From Nicoliella lavandulae (lineage in GTDB: Bacteria > Bacillota > Bacilli > Lactobacillales > Lactobacillaceae), in the NCBI RefSeq assembly GCF_037546185.1, contig NZ_JAWMWH010000001.1, positions 868,001 through 932,000 of the forward strand: a DNA stretch of 64,000 nucleotides, written 5' to 3'. The notes under the pieces are model-generated. The model was not told the origin of the DNA, did not search any database, and saw only the letters and a list, made by a program, of their open reading frames with translations. Made by a program: the position numbers and the translations under genes. Of the stretch, positions 42,341 to 50,984 are shown piece after piece (position 1 is the first letter of the stretch; each line of letters starts with the position of its first letter).

Positions 42341-42805
42341 TTAGTTTTGACTGGCTTGATTTGAAGCATCGGTTCTAACGATTAGAACGTCACATGGGGC
42401 ATATTTACTTACATAATCAGTTACAGAACCCATAACTAAGCGTTCGAATGCACTTAATCCGGTTGCCCCCATAACGATTACATCGGTATGGTAGCGTTTA
42501 GGCATTTCTTTGGCAATGACCACCTTTGGTGCACCGTATTCAATTGAGTAATCGATATTGGTAACCCCAGCATCATTAGCCTGTTTTAAATATTCATCTA
42601 ATGTTTTCTTAACATTATCAGTTGCTTCATCAATCATTGAGCTGTCGAAGCTTGAAATGTTTTGAAATGCACGGGTATCAATGACGTGAACCATGTGAAT
42701 TGCAGAACCATTATTTTTGGCAACTTCCACCGCTTTATTAAAAGCTAATTTTGCTTCTTTAGAACCATCTACTGGGACTAAAATGTTTTCATATTTAGTT
42801 AACAT
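42341..42805 (-). CDS. universal stress protein, UspA family
   Basis: A 154-residue cytosolic protein with the alpha/beta Usp fold: N-terminal NILVPVDGSKEAKLAF and the ATP-binding pattern VMGATGLSAFERLVMGSVTD (G-2x-G-9x-G-S/T). Members bind ATP or AMP and help survival under stress; the exact role here is unknown. The ATG at 42803-42805 follows GGAGGTGGG; an in-frame GTG at 42814 lies within this ribosome site. Confidence 0.93.
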   Translation of the reverse strand: MLTKYENILVPVDGSKEAKLAFNKAVEVAKNNGSAIHMVHVIDTRAFQNISSFDSSMIDEATDNVKKTLDEYLKQANDAGVTNIDYSIEYGAPKVVIAKEMPKRYHTDVIVMGATGLSAFERLVMGSVTDYVSKYAPCDVLIVRTDASNQASQN

Positions 42806-42865
42806 TATTCCCACCTCCGACTTAATTCTAAGTGGTTTTAAGATTGAAATAAACTAAAAGGCTTA

Positions 42866-43153
42866 TTATTTTTTACCAAAGAATTGGGCCATGGTGATTT
42901 GAAAAATAATGACCAAGAAGCACGCAATGATTAGGAACCAAAATAATAATGCATCGTTATTTAGGAATAATGGAATTAGGCATAAAACACCAAAAATCAC
43001 AAAGATGATTCCAAAGACTTTCATGACTAAACTAAGGGATGCAATGCTTTCTGGATGAAAAACCAAAAAGGGCTTCTTTTGATGGCGTAGGGCAAAGATG
43101 CCTAGTCCGATCATGATAACTGCAAAAATAATGGTTAAGATACTTACTAACAT
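42866..43153 (-). CDS. small three-helix membrane protein of unknown function
   Basis: A 95-residue protein with three hydrophobic segments (about residues 3-22, 43-63 and 68-90) and a short basic loop ALRHQKKPF. I do not recognise the family. GGAG precedes the ATG at 43151-43153. It lies between rarA and the uspA-like gene on the same strand with short gaps, so it may be co-transcribed with them. Confidence 0.65.
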   Translation of the reverse strand: MLVSILTIIFAVIMIGLGIFALRHQKKPFLVFHPESIASLSLVMKVFGIIFVIFGVLCLIPLFLNNDALLFWFLIIACFLVIIFQITMAQFFGKK

Positions 43154-43174
43154 TAATTATGACTCCATTCTATT

Positions 43175-44452
43175 TTAGTTACCCCGTTGGGCATTTTGAA
43201 TTCGATAGTACTGTTGTGCAAAGGCAGCTTCATACTTACCATTGGTTTTGGGTTGGTAATATTCAGCATTTTTTAGCTTATCTGGTAAATATTGCTGTTT
43301 GACCCAGTCGTTAGCAAAGTCGTGGGGGTATTGGTAATCAATTCCATGACCAAGTTTTTTAGCGCCACTGTAATGCGCATCCTTTAAATATGGTGGAATC
43401 TCACCATAGTTACCCTTTTTAACATCGCTAATGGCGGCATCAATTGCATTAATTCCTGAATTAGACTTGGGTGAAATACATAGCTCAATGATGATATCGG
43501 AAAGGGGGATGCGGCCTTCTGGTAGGCCTAATTTGTCTACAGCTTGAACGGCAGTTACGGTACGAGCGCATAGGGCCGGGTTAGCAAGGCCAATATCTTC
43601 ATATGCAATGACCATTAATCTTCTAGTCAGTGAATTTAAATCACCAGCTTCAATTAAACGAGCTGCATAATGCAAAGCGGCGTTAGTATCAGAACCACGG
43701 ATCGATTTTTGAAAGGCGGAAACAACATCGTAATGGGCATCGCCATTTTTATCAGCGCTTAATAGCTTTTTTTGCACGCATTCTTCAATATCAGCAGTAG
43801 TTAAATGAATTACCCCATCATCATCTGCATCGGTCGAATTAGCCGCTAATTCGAGTGCATTGAGTGCACTTCTTAAGTCACCATTGGTACTGGTGGTTAA
43901 TAGTTCAAGTGCATCATCAGCTAACTCAATTTTGCGAGCTCCTAATCCGCGTTTTTTATCAGTTAGTGCTCTTTTTACAGCAACTTTAATGTCGGCGGAG
44001 GTGAGGGGATGCACTTGAAAGATTGCAGTTCGACTTCTGATGGCAGGATTAATATTAATATATGGATTTTCAGTGGTTGCCCCAATTAATATGATGCTTC
44101 CGCTTTCTAGTAATGGCAATAAAAAATCCTGTTTCGTTTTATCTAAACGATGAATTTCATCTAATAGTAAAACGACTGTGCCACTCATCTTAGCTTCTTC
44201 AGCGACAATTTGTAAATCTTTTTTAGAATCAGTGGCCGCGTTTAGCATGCGAAATGCATACTTAGTTGATCCAGCAATGGCGCTAGCGATACTAGTTTTA
44301 CCAGTTCCTGGAGGACCATATAGGATCATCGACGATAGGGTCTTAGCCTTTACCATTCGATTAATGATTTTACCAGGGCCGACTAAGTCTTGTTGACCAA
44401 CGACTTCTGATATTTGTTGCGGCCGCATTCGATATGCTAACGGTTGTTGCAA
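43175..44452 (-). CDS. rarA: replication-associated recombination protein A (AAA+ ATPase)
   Basis: A 425-residue AAA+ ATPase of the RarA/MgsA/WRNIP1 family that acts at stalled replication forks. Seen: LAYRMRPQQISEVVGQQDLV at the N-terminus, Walker A YGPPGTGKTS, Walker B LLLDEIHRL, sensor 1 GATTENP, and the C-terminal tetramerisation domain with HYSGAKKLGHGIDYQYPHD. The start is TTG at 44450-44452 after GGAGGAACC, whose ribosome site overlaps the region right after the yueI stop, suggesting coupling. Confidence 0.95.
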   Translation of the reverse strand: MQQPLAYRMRPQQISEVVGQQDLVGPGKIINRMVKAKTLSSMILYGPPGTGKTSIASAIAGSTKYAFRMLNAATDSKKDLQIVAEEAKMSGTVVLLLDEIHRLDKTKQDFLLPLLESGSIILIGATTENPYININPAIRSRTAIFQVHPLTSADIKVAVKRALTDKKRGLGARKIELADDALELLTTSTNGDLRSALNALELAANSTDADDDGVIHLTTADIEECVQKKLLSADKNGDAHYDVVSAFQKSIRGSDTNAALHYAARLIEAGDLNSLTRRLMVIAYEDIGLANPALCARTVTAVQAVDKLGLPEGRIPLSDIIIELCISPKSNSGINAIDAAISDVKKGNYGEIPPYLKDAHYSGAKKLGHGIDYQYPHDFANDWVKQQYLPDKLKNAEYYQPKTNGKYEAAFAQQYYRIQNAQRGN

Positions 44453-44463
44453 AGAGGTTCCTC

Positions 44464-44931
44464 CTATTTAAACAAATGCTTTAGCTTATCCATAAATGAC
44501 TGTGGTTTAGCTTCAGTTGGTTGACTGGATTGGTCAAATAATTGTGGATATTTTTGATGGACTTCAATTTGTCCTTCATTAATGGCAGTGGGTGCTGCAA
44601 ATACAACGCCGTAACTGTCTGGTTGATTGAAGTAAAACGAGTCATTGCGGATCGTGAACTTAATATTATTTTGGGATGCAATTTTGATATATGGGCCGGT
44701 TTGGGATTGATCCAATTGACCATTAACGATTAATTGAAAATCCGGGTGGGCTTTAGCATCTTCTTGAAAGGCTGTTTGAGCTTGACTAGAGTCTAAATCC
44801 TTAATCATGATCGCTAATGAAACCCGTTCTCTGAATGTACCCAAGTACTTACGTTGTTCATCTGGGTTAATTTTCGGGGTTCCATACGATGATTGTTCTA
44901 AACGATTGTTTACACTGTTATTATCTGGCAT
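44464..44931 (-). CDS. yueI: YueI family protein (DUF1694)
   Basis: A 155-residue cytosolic protein with the YueI hallmark YLGTFRERVSLAIMIKDLD near the N-terminus and a small alpha/beta domain after it. Function unknown in all members. GTGAGGA precedes the ATG at 44929-44931. It is the upstream partner of rarA, with only 11 bases between them. Confidence 0.85.
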   Translation of the reverse strand: MPDNNSVNNRLEQSSYGTPKINPDEQRKYLGTFRERVSLAIMIKDLDSSQAQTAFQEDAKAHPDFQLIVNGQLDQSQTGPYIKIASQNNIKFTIRNDSFYFNQPDSYGVVFAAPTAINEGQIEVHQKYPQLFDQSSQPTEAKPQSFMDKLKHLFK

Positions 44932-44975
44932 TTTAAAATCCTCACTTTAATTTACTTTTAGTGCTTTCTATTTTA

Positions 44976-45011
44976 TACAAAAAAAGTGTTTCGCGAAAGC
45001 GAAACACTTTT
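44976..45011 (-). terminator. terminator of rpsD
   Basis: Hairpin AAAAGTGTTTCGC / GCGAAACACTTTTT with TTTC loop and T-rich tail on the minus strand. Confidence 0.9.
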
Positions 45012-45031
45012 GAAACGGATAAAAATCCATA

Positions 45032-45640
45032 TTATAGTTTGTTGTAGTATTCAACGATAAGTGATGGATCGATATCAGCATTAAGTTCATCACGTTGTGG
45101 TAAACGGTTTAATGAACCTTCTAACTTATCAGCATCAAAGGTAACGTATGCTGGACGACCAACAACGGCTTCAACAGCATCCTTGATGATTTGTAAGTCT
45201 TTTGACTTTTCACGAACAGCAACCACTTGGTTAGGAGCTACTTCGTATGATGGAATATCAACACGCTTGCCATCAACAGTAATGTGACCGTGGTTAACTA
45301 ATTGACGTGCTTGACGACGAGTAGTAGCTAAACCTAAACGGTAAACTACGTTATCTAAACGACGTTCTAGTAATACTAAGAAGTTATCACCATGCTTACC
45401 TTCTCTGATCTTACCTGCACGAACGAATAAGTTAGCGAATTGACGTTCAGTCATACCGTACATGTAACGTAGCTTTTGCTTTTCACGTAATTGAGTACCA
45501 TATTCTGAAAGTTTTTGACGACGACCTTGACCATGATCACCAGGTGCGTAAGGACGACGAGCTAATTCTTTACCAGTACCTGATAAAGATACACCAAGAC
45601 GGCGAGAAATTCTCCAACTTGGACCTGTATATCTTGACAT
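45032..45640 (-). CDS. rpsD: 30S ribosomal protein S4
   Basis: Primary 16S rRNA-binding protein and mRNA-entry proofreading factor. The 202-residue protein starts MSRYTGPSWRISRRLG and has the S4 RNA-binding domain (RRLDNVVYRLGLATTRRQAR, VNHGHITVDGKRVDIPSY). The N-terminal zinc cysteines of some S4 proteins are absent. The ATG at 45638-45640 follows GGAGGAATTTT; the frame extends upstream to 45811 but that part is leader RNA. Monocistronic, with a long leader as expected for autoregulated S4. Confidence 0.97.
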   Translation of the reverse strand: MSRYTGPSWRISRRLGVSLSGTGKELARRPYAPGDHGQGRRQKLSEYGTQLREKQKLRYMYGMTERQFANLFVRAGKIREGKHGDNFLVLLERRLDNVVYRLGLATTRRQARQLVNHGHITVDGKRVDIPSYEVAPNQVVAVREKSKDLQIIKDAVEAVVGRPAYVTFDADKLEGSLNRLPQRDELNADIDPSLIVEYYNKL

Positions 45641-45811
45641 AATAAAATTCCTCCAATTATTTTTTGGAGTAAAATAATCCGTATATACACTTAGTATTCG
45701 TGCATATTGCTTTGCAATGTTCACCTCAGCAGCCGGAGGGTTACTTATTGAACCAATGTGGCAACAATATGTTGACGAGCTTACCGTGTACCGCTGCATT
45801 ATTTTACACAA
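45641..45811 (-). ncRNA. rpsD leader, probable S4 autoregulatory element
   Basis: About 170 nt of untranslated leader between the predicted start site and the rpsD ribosome site, with GC-rich segments (CCTCCGGCTGCTGAGG, GCAAAGCAATATGC) capable of forming hairpins. In bacilli S4 represses its own mRNA through a leader of similar position. Assignment is by position and length; I did not match a covariance model. Confidence 0.5.
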
Positions 45812-45817
45812 TTACTT

Positions 45818-45846
45818 ATTCTAGCCATTATTTACGCAATTGTCAA
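45818..45846 (-). promoter_or_regulatory. promoter of rpsD
   Basis: On the minus strand TTGACA (45841-45846), exactly 17 bases, TAGAAT (45818-45823). The -35 lies within the last codons of the upstream GAF gene. Confidence 0.85.
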
Positions 45847-46302
45847 ATGCTTAACGAATGTTGAGACGAATTGAGCCAATTCTAATTCATCTGATTCTGA
45901 AAAACGATTTACAATGGGTGAATCGATATCTAACACGCCTAAGCGGATTCCATTAGGAAGATTGATGGGGATAACAATTTCAGATTGACTGTCAGCATCA
46001 CAAGCAATATGGCCAGGAAATTCATGAACATCTCGAATTCGTTGAATTTTGTTTTGTTGAAATGCGGTTCCACAGACCCCACTACCGTTTTTAATATGGA
46101 CACATGCGACTTTACCTTGAAATGGCCCTAAAATTAGTTCATTTTGGTCCGGTAAATAACGATAAAACCCAGCCCAATTAACGTTATCCATGGAACTATA
46201 TAGTAATGCTGATGCATTGGCCATGTTAGCAACTTGATCAGTTTCATTGGTTAATAGTGCGTCCAATTGTTGGACCATCATGGATGGTTGTTGATTATTC
46301 AT
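45832..46302 (-). CDS. free methionine-(R)-sulfoxide reductase, GAF domain
   Basis: Reduces free L-methionine-R-sulfoxide with thioredoxin. The 156-residue protein is a single GAF domain containing the three conserved cysteines of fRMsr enzymes: C67 (VACVHI), C77 (SGVCGTAF) and C101 (GHIACDAD), in the same spacing as in the Escherichia coli enzyme. NWAGFYRY and SQSEIVIPI also match. GGAGGA precedes the ATG at 46300-46302. It reads toward rpsD, and the rpsD promoter starts in its 3' end. Confidence 0.92.
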   Translation of the reverse strand: MNNQQPSMMVQQLDALLTNETDQVANMANASALLYSSMDNVNWAGFYRYLPDQNELILGPFQGKVACVHIKNGSGVCGTAFQQNKIQRIRDVHEFPGHIACDADSQSEIVIPINLPNGIRLGVLDIDSPIVNRFSESDELELAQFVSTFVKHLTIA

Positions 46303-46470
46303 TAAATTTCCTCCTAAATCAAAGCTAGTTCAAAAAATCATATGTTATAATTTTAATATAGCTAGTGATTTTTAGCTAGAAATTAGCTATAATAAAATGA
46401 ATAGTATCATTATTTAATTCGAGAGAAAATTAATAATATCGACTTACTTTAAAAAGGTGTGGAATCATTT

Positions 46471-48195
46471 ATGGGAAATTCAAGTGTGGGAATACTAATT
46501 GCAATTGTTGTAATTGTATTATTATTTTATTTATCAGTCGTTACCTATCAACATTACATATTAAAACAAGTGAAGGCACTTCAATCGAAGCTCGACCAAG
46601 CACAATCGATTCCAATTCAAGAGGAGTTGGACCATGCAAATGCTATGCATTTATCTGGAGAAACACTTGAACAACTAAAGGGGTATGAAGAAGGATACCA
46701 ACAAATTGTGACCGAGAATTTTGTTGAAATTAATGAAAAGATGAATACAGTTCAAAAGAACAGTAAGACCCTTAATTTCTTCAAAACCAACCAACTCTAT
46801 CGTGCATTAACTCAACGTTTATCGGAAGTGACGCAGCGTATCCAATTGATTCAAGCGGGATTAGCTCAAATTAAAGACTTGGATAAACAACACCGCAAGG
46901 TAATTAACGATTTAACAGCAGATTATAAGCAAATGCATTCGACATTGCTTAGTAAAAATTACCTATATGGACCCACTACTGATAACCTAGAAGCGCGGCT
47001 AACAAAAGTTGAAACTAAATTCGCAGAGTTTAAAAAATTGACTGAAGATGGTGATCATGAGACTGCTGAAAAGCAGTTGCCAGAGTTGAATGGTCAGACT
47101 AAACAATTAAAAGCGTTCTTTGAAGAAATTCCTGCAATGTTTAAGAGCTTATCAGTTGAATACCCAGAACAAATTGAAGAAATCAAGCACGGTCATGAAG
47201 AAATGGTGAAAGCTGGTTATAAATTTCCGGATGACAATATTGATGGAGCAATTGATTTTGTAAATGAGCAAGTTCAAAAGAATTTAACTAATTTAGAGGA
47301 TTTAGAAATTGCCCAAACTAAGAGTGGCAATCATCAAATTGATAAGATGATCGATCAACTTTATGATTCAATGGAAGATGAAATTAAATCCAAAAAACGG
47401 GTTCAAAAACAAATTGATTTAATTTCTGCTTATATTGCTCACGCCCAAAAGCAAAATATTGCGTTAATGGATGAATTAAAGCAATTAGATAAAAATTATG
47501 ATTTAGAACATCATGAAATTGAAACCACCCGTGAGTTAGCCGAACAAATTAAGCAAATTGATATTACCCAACAAAATGACCTAGAACTCATTGCCGAAAA
47601 TGAAGCAGTATATTCCATCATTTCTGATCATATCAGTAATGCCAAGAAGGCATTGAGTCAAATTGAAGCTCAACAACGTGAAATCAATGCATCGGTTGCT
47701 AACTTAAATGAAGAAGAAGAAGCCGCGGTGAATACCATCCAAAACTTTGAATTAAGAATGCACACGATGAAACGCAAGCTAGAAAACCTAAATCTACCAG
47801 GAATTCCTGATGATTACATGGATGCATATACCTTAGTCGGTAAAGAAATTCAACAGTTATCTGGTGATATGAATCAGACTAAAATCAGTATGGATGATAT
47901 TAATCAACAAATTATGGTGATTAAATCAGATGTTGATAATCTATCCGAACGCACGAATACCCTGTTGGACAGTGCTGCACTTTCTGAAGAATTGATGCAA
48001 TATGCTAATCGTTACCGTAACTCCCATGCAGAAATTGCAGAAGCTAGTCAACGAGCACATTACTTGTTCGACCGTGAATATCAATATGAAGAGAGTTTAA
48101 ACGTGATTGCGGATGCATTAAATAAAATTGATCCGGCAATTTATCAAGATATTCAACGTGCATACTATCAACGTAAAAATAATCGTACTGACTAA
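46471..48195 (+). CDS. ezrA: septation ring formation regulator EzrA
   Basis: Membrane-anchored FtsZ-binding protein that prevents Z-rings at wrong places and helps place PBP1 between septum and side wall. The 574-residue protein has one N-terminal membrane helix (about residues 5-25) with a very short outside tail, followed by an almost wholly helical cytosolic region with spectrin-like repeats rich in Gln, Lys and Glu. The ATG at 46471 is preferred over a GTG at 46459 that overlaps the AAGGTG ribosome site. TATAAT at 46388-46393 is a likely -10. Confidence 0.93.
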   Translation: MGNSSVGILIAIVVIVLLFYLSVVTYQHYILKQVKALQSKLDQAQSIPIQEELDHANAMHLSGETLEQLKGYEEGYQQIVTENFVEINEKMNTVQKNSKTLNFFKTNQLYRALTQRLSEVTQRIQLIQAGLAQIKDLDKQHRKVINDLTADYKQMHSTLLSKNYLYGPTTDNLEARLTKVETKFAEFKKLTEDGDHETAEKQLPELNGQTKQLKAFFEEIPAMFKSLSVEYPEQIEEIKHGHEEMVKAGYKFPDDNIDGAIDFVNEQVQKNLTNLEDLEIAQTKSGNHQIDKMIDQLYDSMEDEIKSKKRVQKQIDLISAYIAHAQKQNIALMDELKQLDKNYDLEHHEIETTRELAEQIKQIDITQQNDLELIAENEAVYSIISDHISNAKKALSQIEAQQREINASVANLNEEEEAAVNTIQNFELRMHTMKRKLENLNLPGIPDDYMDAYTLVGKEIQQLSGDMNQTKISMDDINQQIMVIKSDVDNLSERTNTLLDSAALSEELMQYANRYRNSHAEIAEASQRAHYLFDREYQYEESLNVIADALNKIDPAIYQDIQRAYYQRKNNRTD

Positions 48196-48199
48196 AAGT

Positions 48200-48238
48200 A
48201 ACCATTTATGTTATTCCCATAACATAAATGGTTTTTTT
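48200..48238 (+). terminator. terminator after ezrA
   Basis: Perfect stem AACCATTTATGTTAT / ATAACATAAATGGTT with loop TCCC and seven T residues. Confidence 0.93.
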
Positions 48239-48300
48239 CTGTTATAATATACAATTAGAATTTTGTATGGCCGGACTAATAATTTAAAAGAAGGTTTATT

Positions 48301-49446
48301 ATGATTTATTTTGATAATAGTGCGACTACGAAGGTTGATCCATCAGTATTAGATACTTACGATCAGGTAAGTAAAAAAATCTGGGGAAATCCTTCTAGCT
48401 TGCATCGTTTTGGAGAAGAAGCTTTTAATTTATTAAAACAATCACGAAAACAAATCGCTGATTTATTGCATGTCCAACCCAATGAAATCTTTTTTACCAG
48501 TGGTGGTACAGAAGGTGATAACTGGGTCTTAAAGGGGACTGCAATTGAAAAGCGTAAGTTTGGAAAACACATTATTACGACTGCAGTTGAACACCCTGCG
48601 ATTCACAATACTTGTGAACAACTTAAACAATTGGGGTACGATGTTACCTACTTACCAGTTGATAAAGAAGGGCGAATTTCAATTGATGATTTAAAGGCAG
48701 CGATTAGAAAGGATACCATTTTAGTATCTATTATGGCAGTCAACAATGAAATTGGCACCATTCAACCAATTAAAGAAGCAGCCGAATTATTAAAGGAATA
48801 CCCAAGTATTCACTACCACATTGACGCGGTTCAAGGAATTGGTAAGGGGATTAGTGACTTGATCATGAATGATCGAGTTGATTTCATTACCTTTTCTGGT
48901 CACAAGTTCCATGCTCCTCGTGGCGTTGGCTTTATTTATAAACGGGCTGGTAAGAAAATTGCCCCACTAATGACTGGTGGGGGCCAAGAAAGCAACCTCA
49001 GAAGTGGAACTGAAAACCTACCAGCAATTGCTGCGATGGCCAAGTCATTACGGTTATTATTAACTGATGAAAAGCAAAAGGCTGATCACCAAGCTGCGAT
49101 TAAGGCGAAGATTTATGACCACATCAAAGACTTTGATAAGGTTACGATTTTCTCTAAGGACCAAGCTAATTTTGCCCCTCACATCCTTTGTTTCTCAATT
49201 TTAGGGGTACGGGGTGAAACGATTGTCCATGCGTTTGAAGATCATGATATTTATATTTCAACAACGAGTGCTTGTTCTTCAAAAGATCACGTTCCATCAG
49301 CTACACTAACGGCAATGAATGAACCTGCTGAGTTATGTACTAGTGCGGTTCGGGTATCACTAGATGCTAATAATACGTTGGCAGAAGCTGAAACGTTTAA
49401 CCGCGTTTTTGATCAACTCTATGAAAAGTTTAGTAAGTTAAGTTAA
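48301..49446 (+). CDS. cysteine desulfurase (NifS/IscS-like) partner of ThiI
   Basis: PLP enzyme that takes sulfur from cysteine and passes it as persulfide. The 381-residue protein has MIYFDNSATT at the start, PLP lysine K202 in FSGHKFHAPRG and the persulfide cysteine C325 in TTSACSSKDH. It lies 11 bases before thiI, the standard Bacillus/Lactobacillus arrangement (NifZ-ThiI), so its main task is probably sulfur supply for tRNA 4-thiouridine rather than Fe-S clusters. TATAAT at 48243-48248 is a possible -10. Confidence 0.94.
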   Translation: MIYFDNSATTKVDPSVLDTYDQVSKKIWGNPSSLHRFGEEAFNLLKQSRKQIADLLHVQPNEIFFTSGGTEGDNWVLKGTAIEKRKFGKHIITTAVEHPAIHNTCEQLKQLGYDVTYLPVDKEGRISIDDLKAAIRKDTILVSIMAVNNEIGTIQPIKEAAELLKEYPSIHYHIDAVQGIGKGISDLIMNDRVDFITFSGHKFHAPRGVGFIYKRAGKKIAPLMTGGGQESNLRSGTENLPAIAAMAKSLRLLLTDEKQKADHQAAIKAKIYDHIKDFDKVTIFSKDQANFAPHILCFSILGVRGETIVHAFEDHDIYISTTSACSSKDHVPSATLTAMNEPAELCTSAVRVSLDANNTLAEAETFNRVFDQLYEKFSKLS

Positions 49447-49457
49447 GGAGGCACCGA

Positions 49458-50675
49458 ATGCAATATAGTGAAATTATGGTCAGATACGGTGAATTATCCA
49501 CTAAGGGTAAGAACCGGAAAGACTTCATTAAGCAACTAGGTAAAAACATTCGCCATGTTTTACATGACTTTCCAGAAGTGCATGTGAACCCCCAACAAGA
49601 TCGCTTGCACGTCGATTTACATGGCGCTGATTACGATAAGGTGATTGAACGCTTAGAAGGCGTATTTGGAATTGAGACGCTATCACCTTCAATCAAGTTA
49701 GATAAAGACATTGAACACGCTAAAGAAGTGGCGTTACAGATGGTAAAGGATCAATACCAACCAGGCACCACATTTAAGATCAATACCATCCGTCAAGATA
49801 AAGATTATCCATTGGATACCTATGATGTTAATAATGCACTAGGTAGCTATATTATTGATAATATTGATGGAATTAAAGCTAAAATGAAACATCCAGACGT
49901 TGAAATTAGAGCTGAAATTCGTTTGAACGGAATTTTTCTCTCTAGTGAAACGATTAAGGGGGCTGGTGGTTTACCAGTTGGTAGTGGTGGTCGTGCTACG
50001 ATGATGCTATCAGGTGGAATCGATTCCCCAGTGGCAACGTATTTAGCCATGAAGCGGGGCGTTAAAGTGGATATGATTCATTTCTTTAGTCCTCCATACA
50101 CTAGCCCACAGGCATTAGCCAAGGCCAAGGAACTAAGTGCCCAAGTTGCCAAATTTGGGGGGAACATTCAATTTATTGAAGTTCCATTTACTGAAGTTCA
50201 AGAAACCGTGAAGGAAAAGGTGCCTGAAGGTTACTTAATGACCATCCAAAGACGGATGATGTTAAGAATTGCTGCTGAAATTACCCGTAACCGACACTGT
50301 AAAGGTGTCTTTACTGGTGAATCATTAGGCCAAGTGGCTTCACAAACTCTAGAAAGTATGATGGCAATTAACGATGTAACCAACTTGCCAGTATTACGTC
50401 CATTGGTTTCAATGGATAAAACTGAAATCATTCGAATTGCTGAAAAAATTGGGACTTATGATCTTTCCATTATGCCATTTGAAGATTGTTGTACGATTTT
50501 TACGCCCCCTTCGCCTAAGACCAAGCCAGACTTGGAAAAATCACGGCACTATGAAACTTTCATTGATGTTGATGGCTTGACTAAACGGGCAATTGAAGGC
50601 ATTAAGGTAACTGACATTAAACCGGGTGAAGAATTCTTGAATAAAAATCAAGATGTATTTTCAGAATTATTATAA
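49458..50675 (+). CDS. thiI: tRNA 4-thiouridine synthase ThiI
   Basis: Adenylates and thiolates U8 of tRNA. The 405-residue protein has an N-terminal ferredoxin-like and THUMP region (about residues 1-165) and a PP-loop ATP pyrophosphatase domain with SGGIDSPVA. It ends after the PP-loop domain and lacks the C-terminal rhodanese domain of the enterobacterial enzyme, as usual in Firmicutes, where the partner desulfurase delivers sulfur directly. AAGGAGGC precedes the ATG. Confidence 0.96.
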   Translation: MQYSEIMVRYGELSTKGKNRKDFIKQLGKNIRHVLHDFPEVHVNPQQDRLHVDLHGADYDKVIERLEGVFGIETLSPSIKLDKDIEHAKEVALQMVKDQYQPGTTFKINTIRQDKDYPLDTYDVNNALGSYIIDNIDGIKAKMKHPDVEIRAEIRLNGIFLSSETIKGAGGLPVGSGGRATMMLSGGIDSPVATYLAMKRGVKVDMIHFFSPPYTSPQALAKAKELSAQVAKFGGNIQFIEVPFTEVQETVKEKVPEGYLMTIQRRMMLRIAAEITRNRHCKGVFTGESLGQVASQTLESMMAINDVTNLPVLRPLVSMDKTEIIRIAEKIGTYDLSIMPFEDCCTIFTPPSPKTKPDLEKSRHYETFIDVDGLTKRAIEGIKVTDIKPGEEFLNKNQDVFSELL

Positions 50676-50681
50676 AATTAG

Positions 50682-50710
50682 TTGACGATTAATCGTTGAT
50701 TGATTATTAT
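50682..50710 (+). promoter_or_regulatory. promoter of the valS leader
   Basis: TTGACG (50682-50687), 17 bases, TATTAT (50705-50710). Confidence 0.8.
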
Positions 50711-50716
50711 AAGACT

Positions 50717-50953
50717 AAGCATTAAATACTGTGAACAAGAAAGTAATCATGATTAATGATTCAGAAAGAAGCTCGTGTCTCTGTGAGGGCTTCTCATTAT
50801 GATGATGAAGGTACCTTGGGAGTTGGTTTACTGAAATTAGTAGGTAAATCCGGTTGACCCCGTTAATCCGTCTTAGAGAGAAATCGATTAATTCGATTTA
50901 ATTTAGGTGGTACCGCGAGCACTTCGTCCTATTAGACGAGGTGCTTTTTTGTT
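50717..50953 (+). promoter_or_regulatory. T-box riboswitch, valine-specific
   Basis: Leader sensing uncharged tRNA-Val. Stem I shows CAAG-AA-AGTA on the 5' side, the AGAAAG arm, and specifier loop GAAG-GTA-C-CTTG with specifier GTA at 50811-50813. The T-box core AGGTGGTACCGCG is at 50905-50917, with the variable U fitting A73 of tRNA-Val. The terminator is AGCACTTCGTC / GACGAGGTGCT (50918-50945) and T residues. Confidence 0.95.
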
Positions 50954-50984
50954 TACAAAAATAATTTGAAGATGAGGTGTTTTT

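Noticed and set aside
45641..45811. N-terminal extension of rpsD to 45811
   Set aside because: The strong ribosome site GGAGGA precedes 45640, the S4 sequence starts there, and the upstream part is leader RNA.
46459..46470. GTG start of ezrA at 46459
   Set aside because: The GTG is part of the AAGGTG ribosome site that serves ATG 46471.
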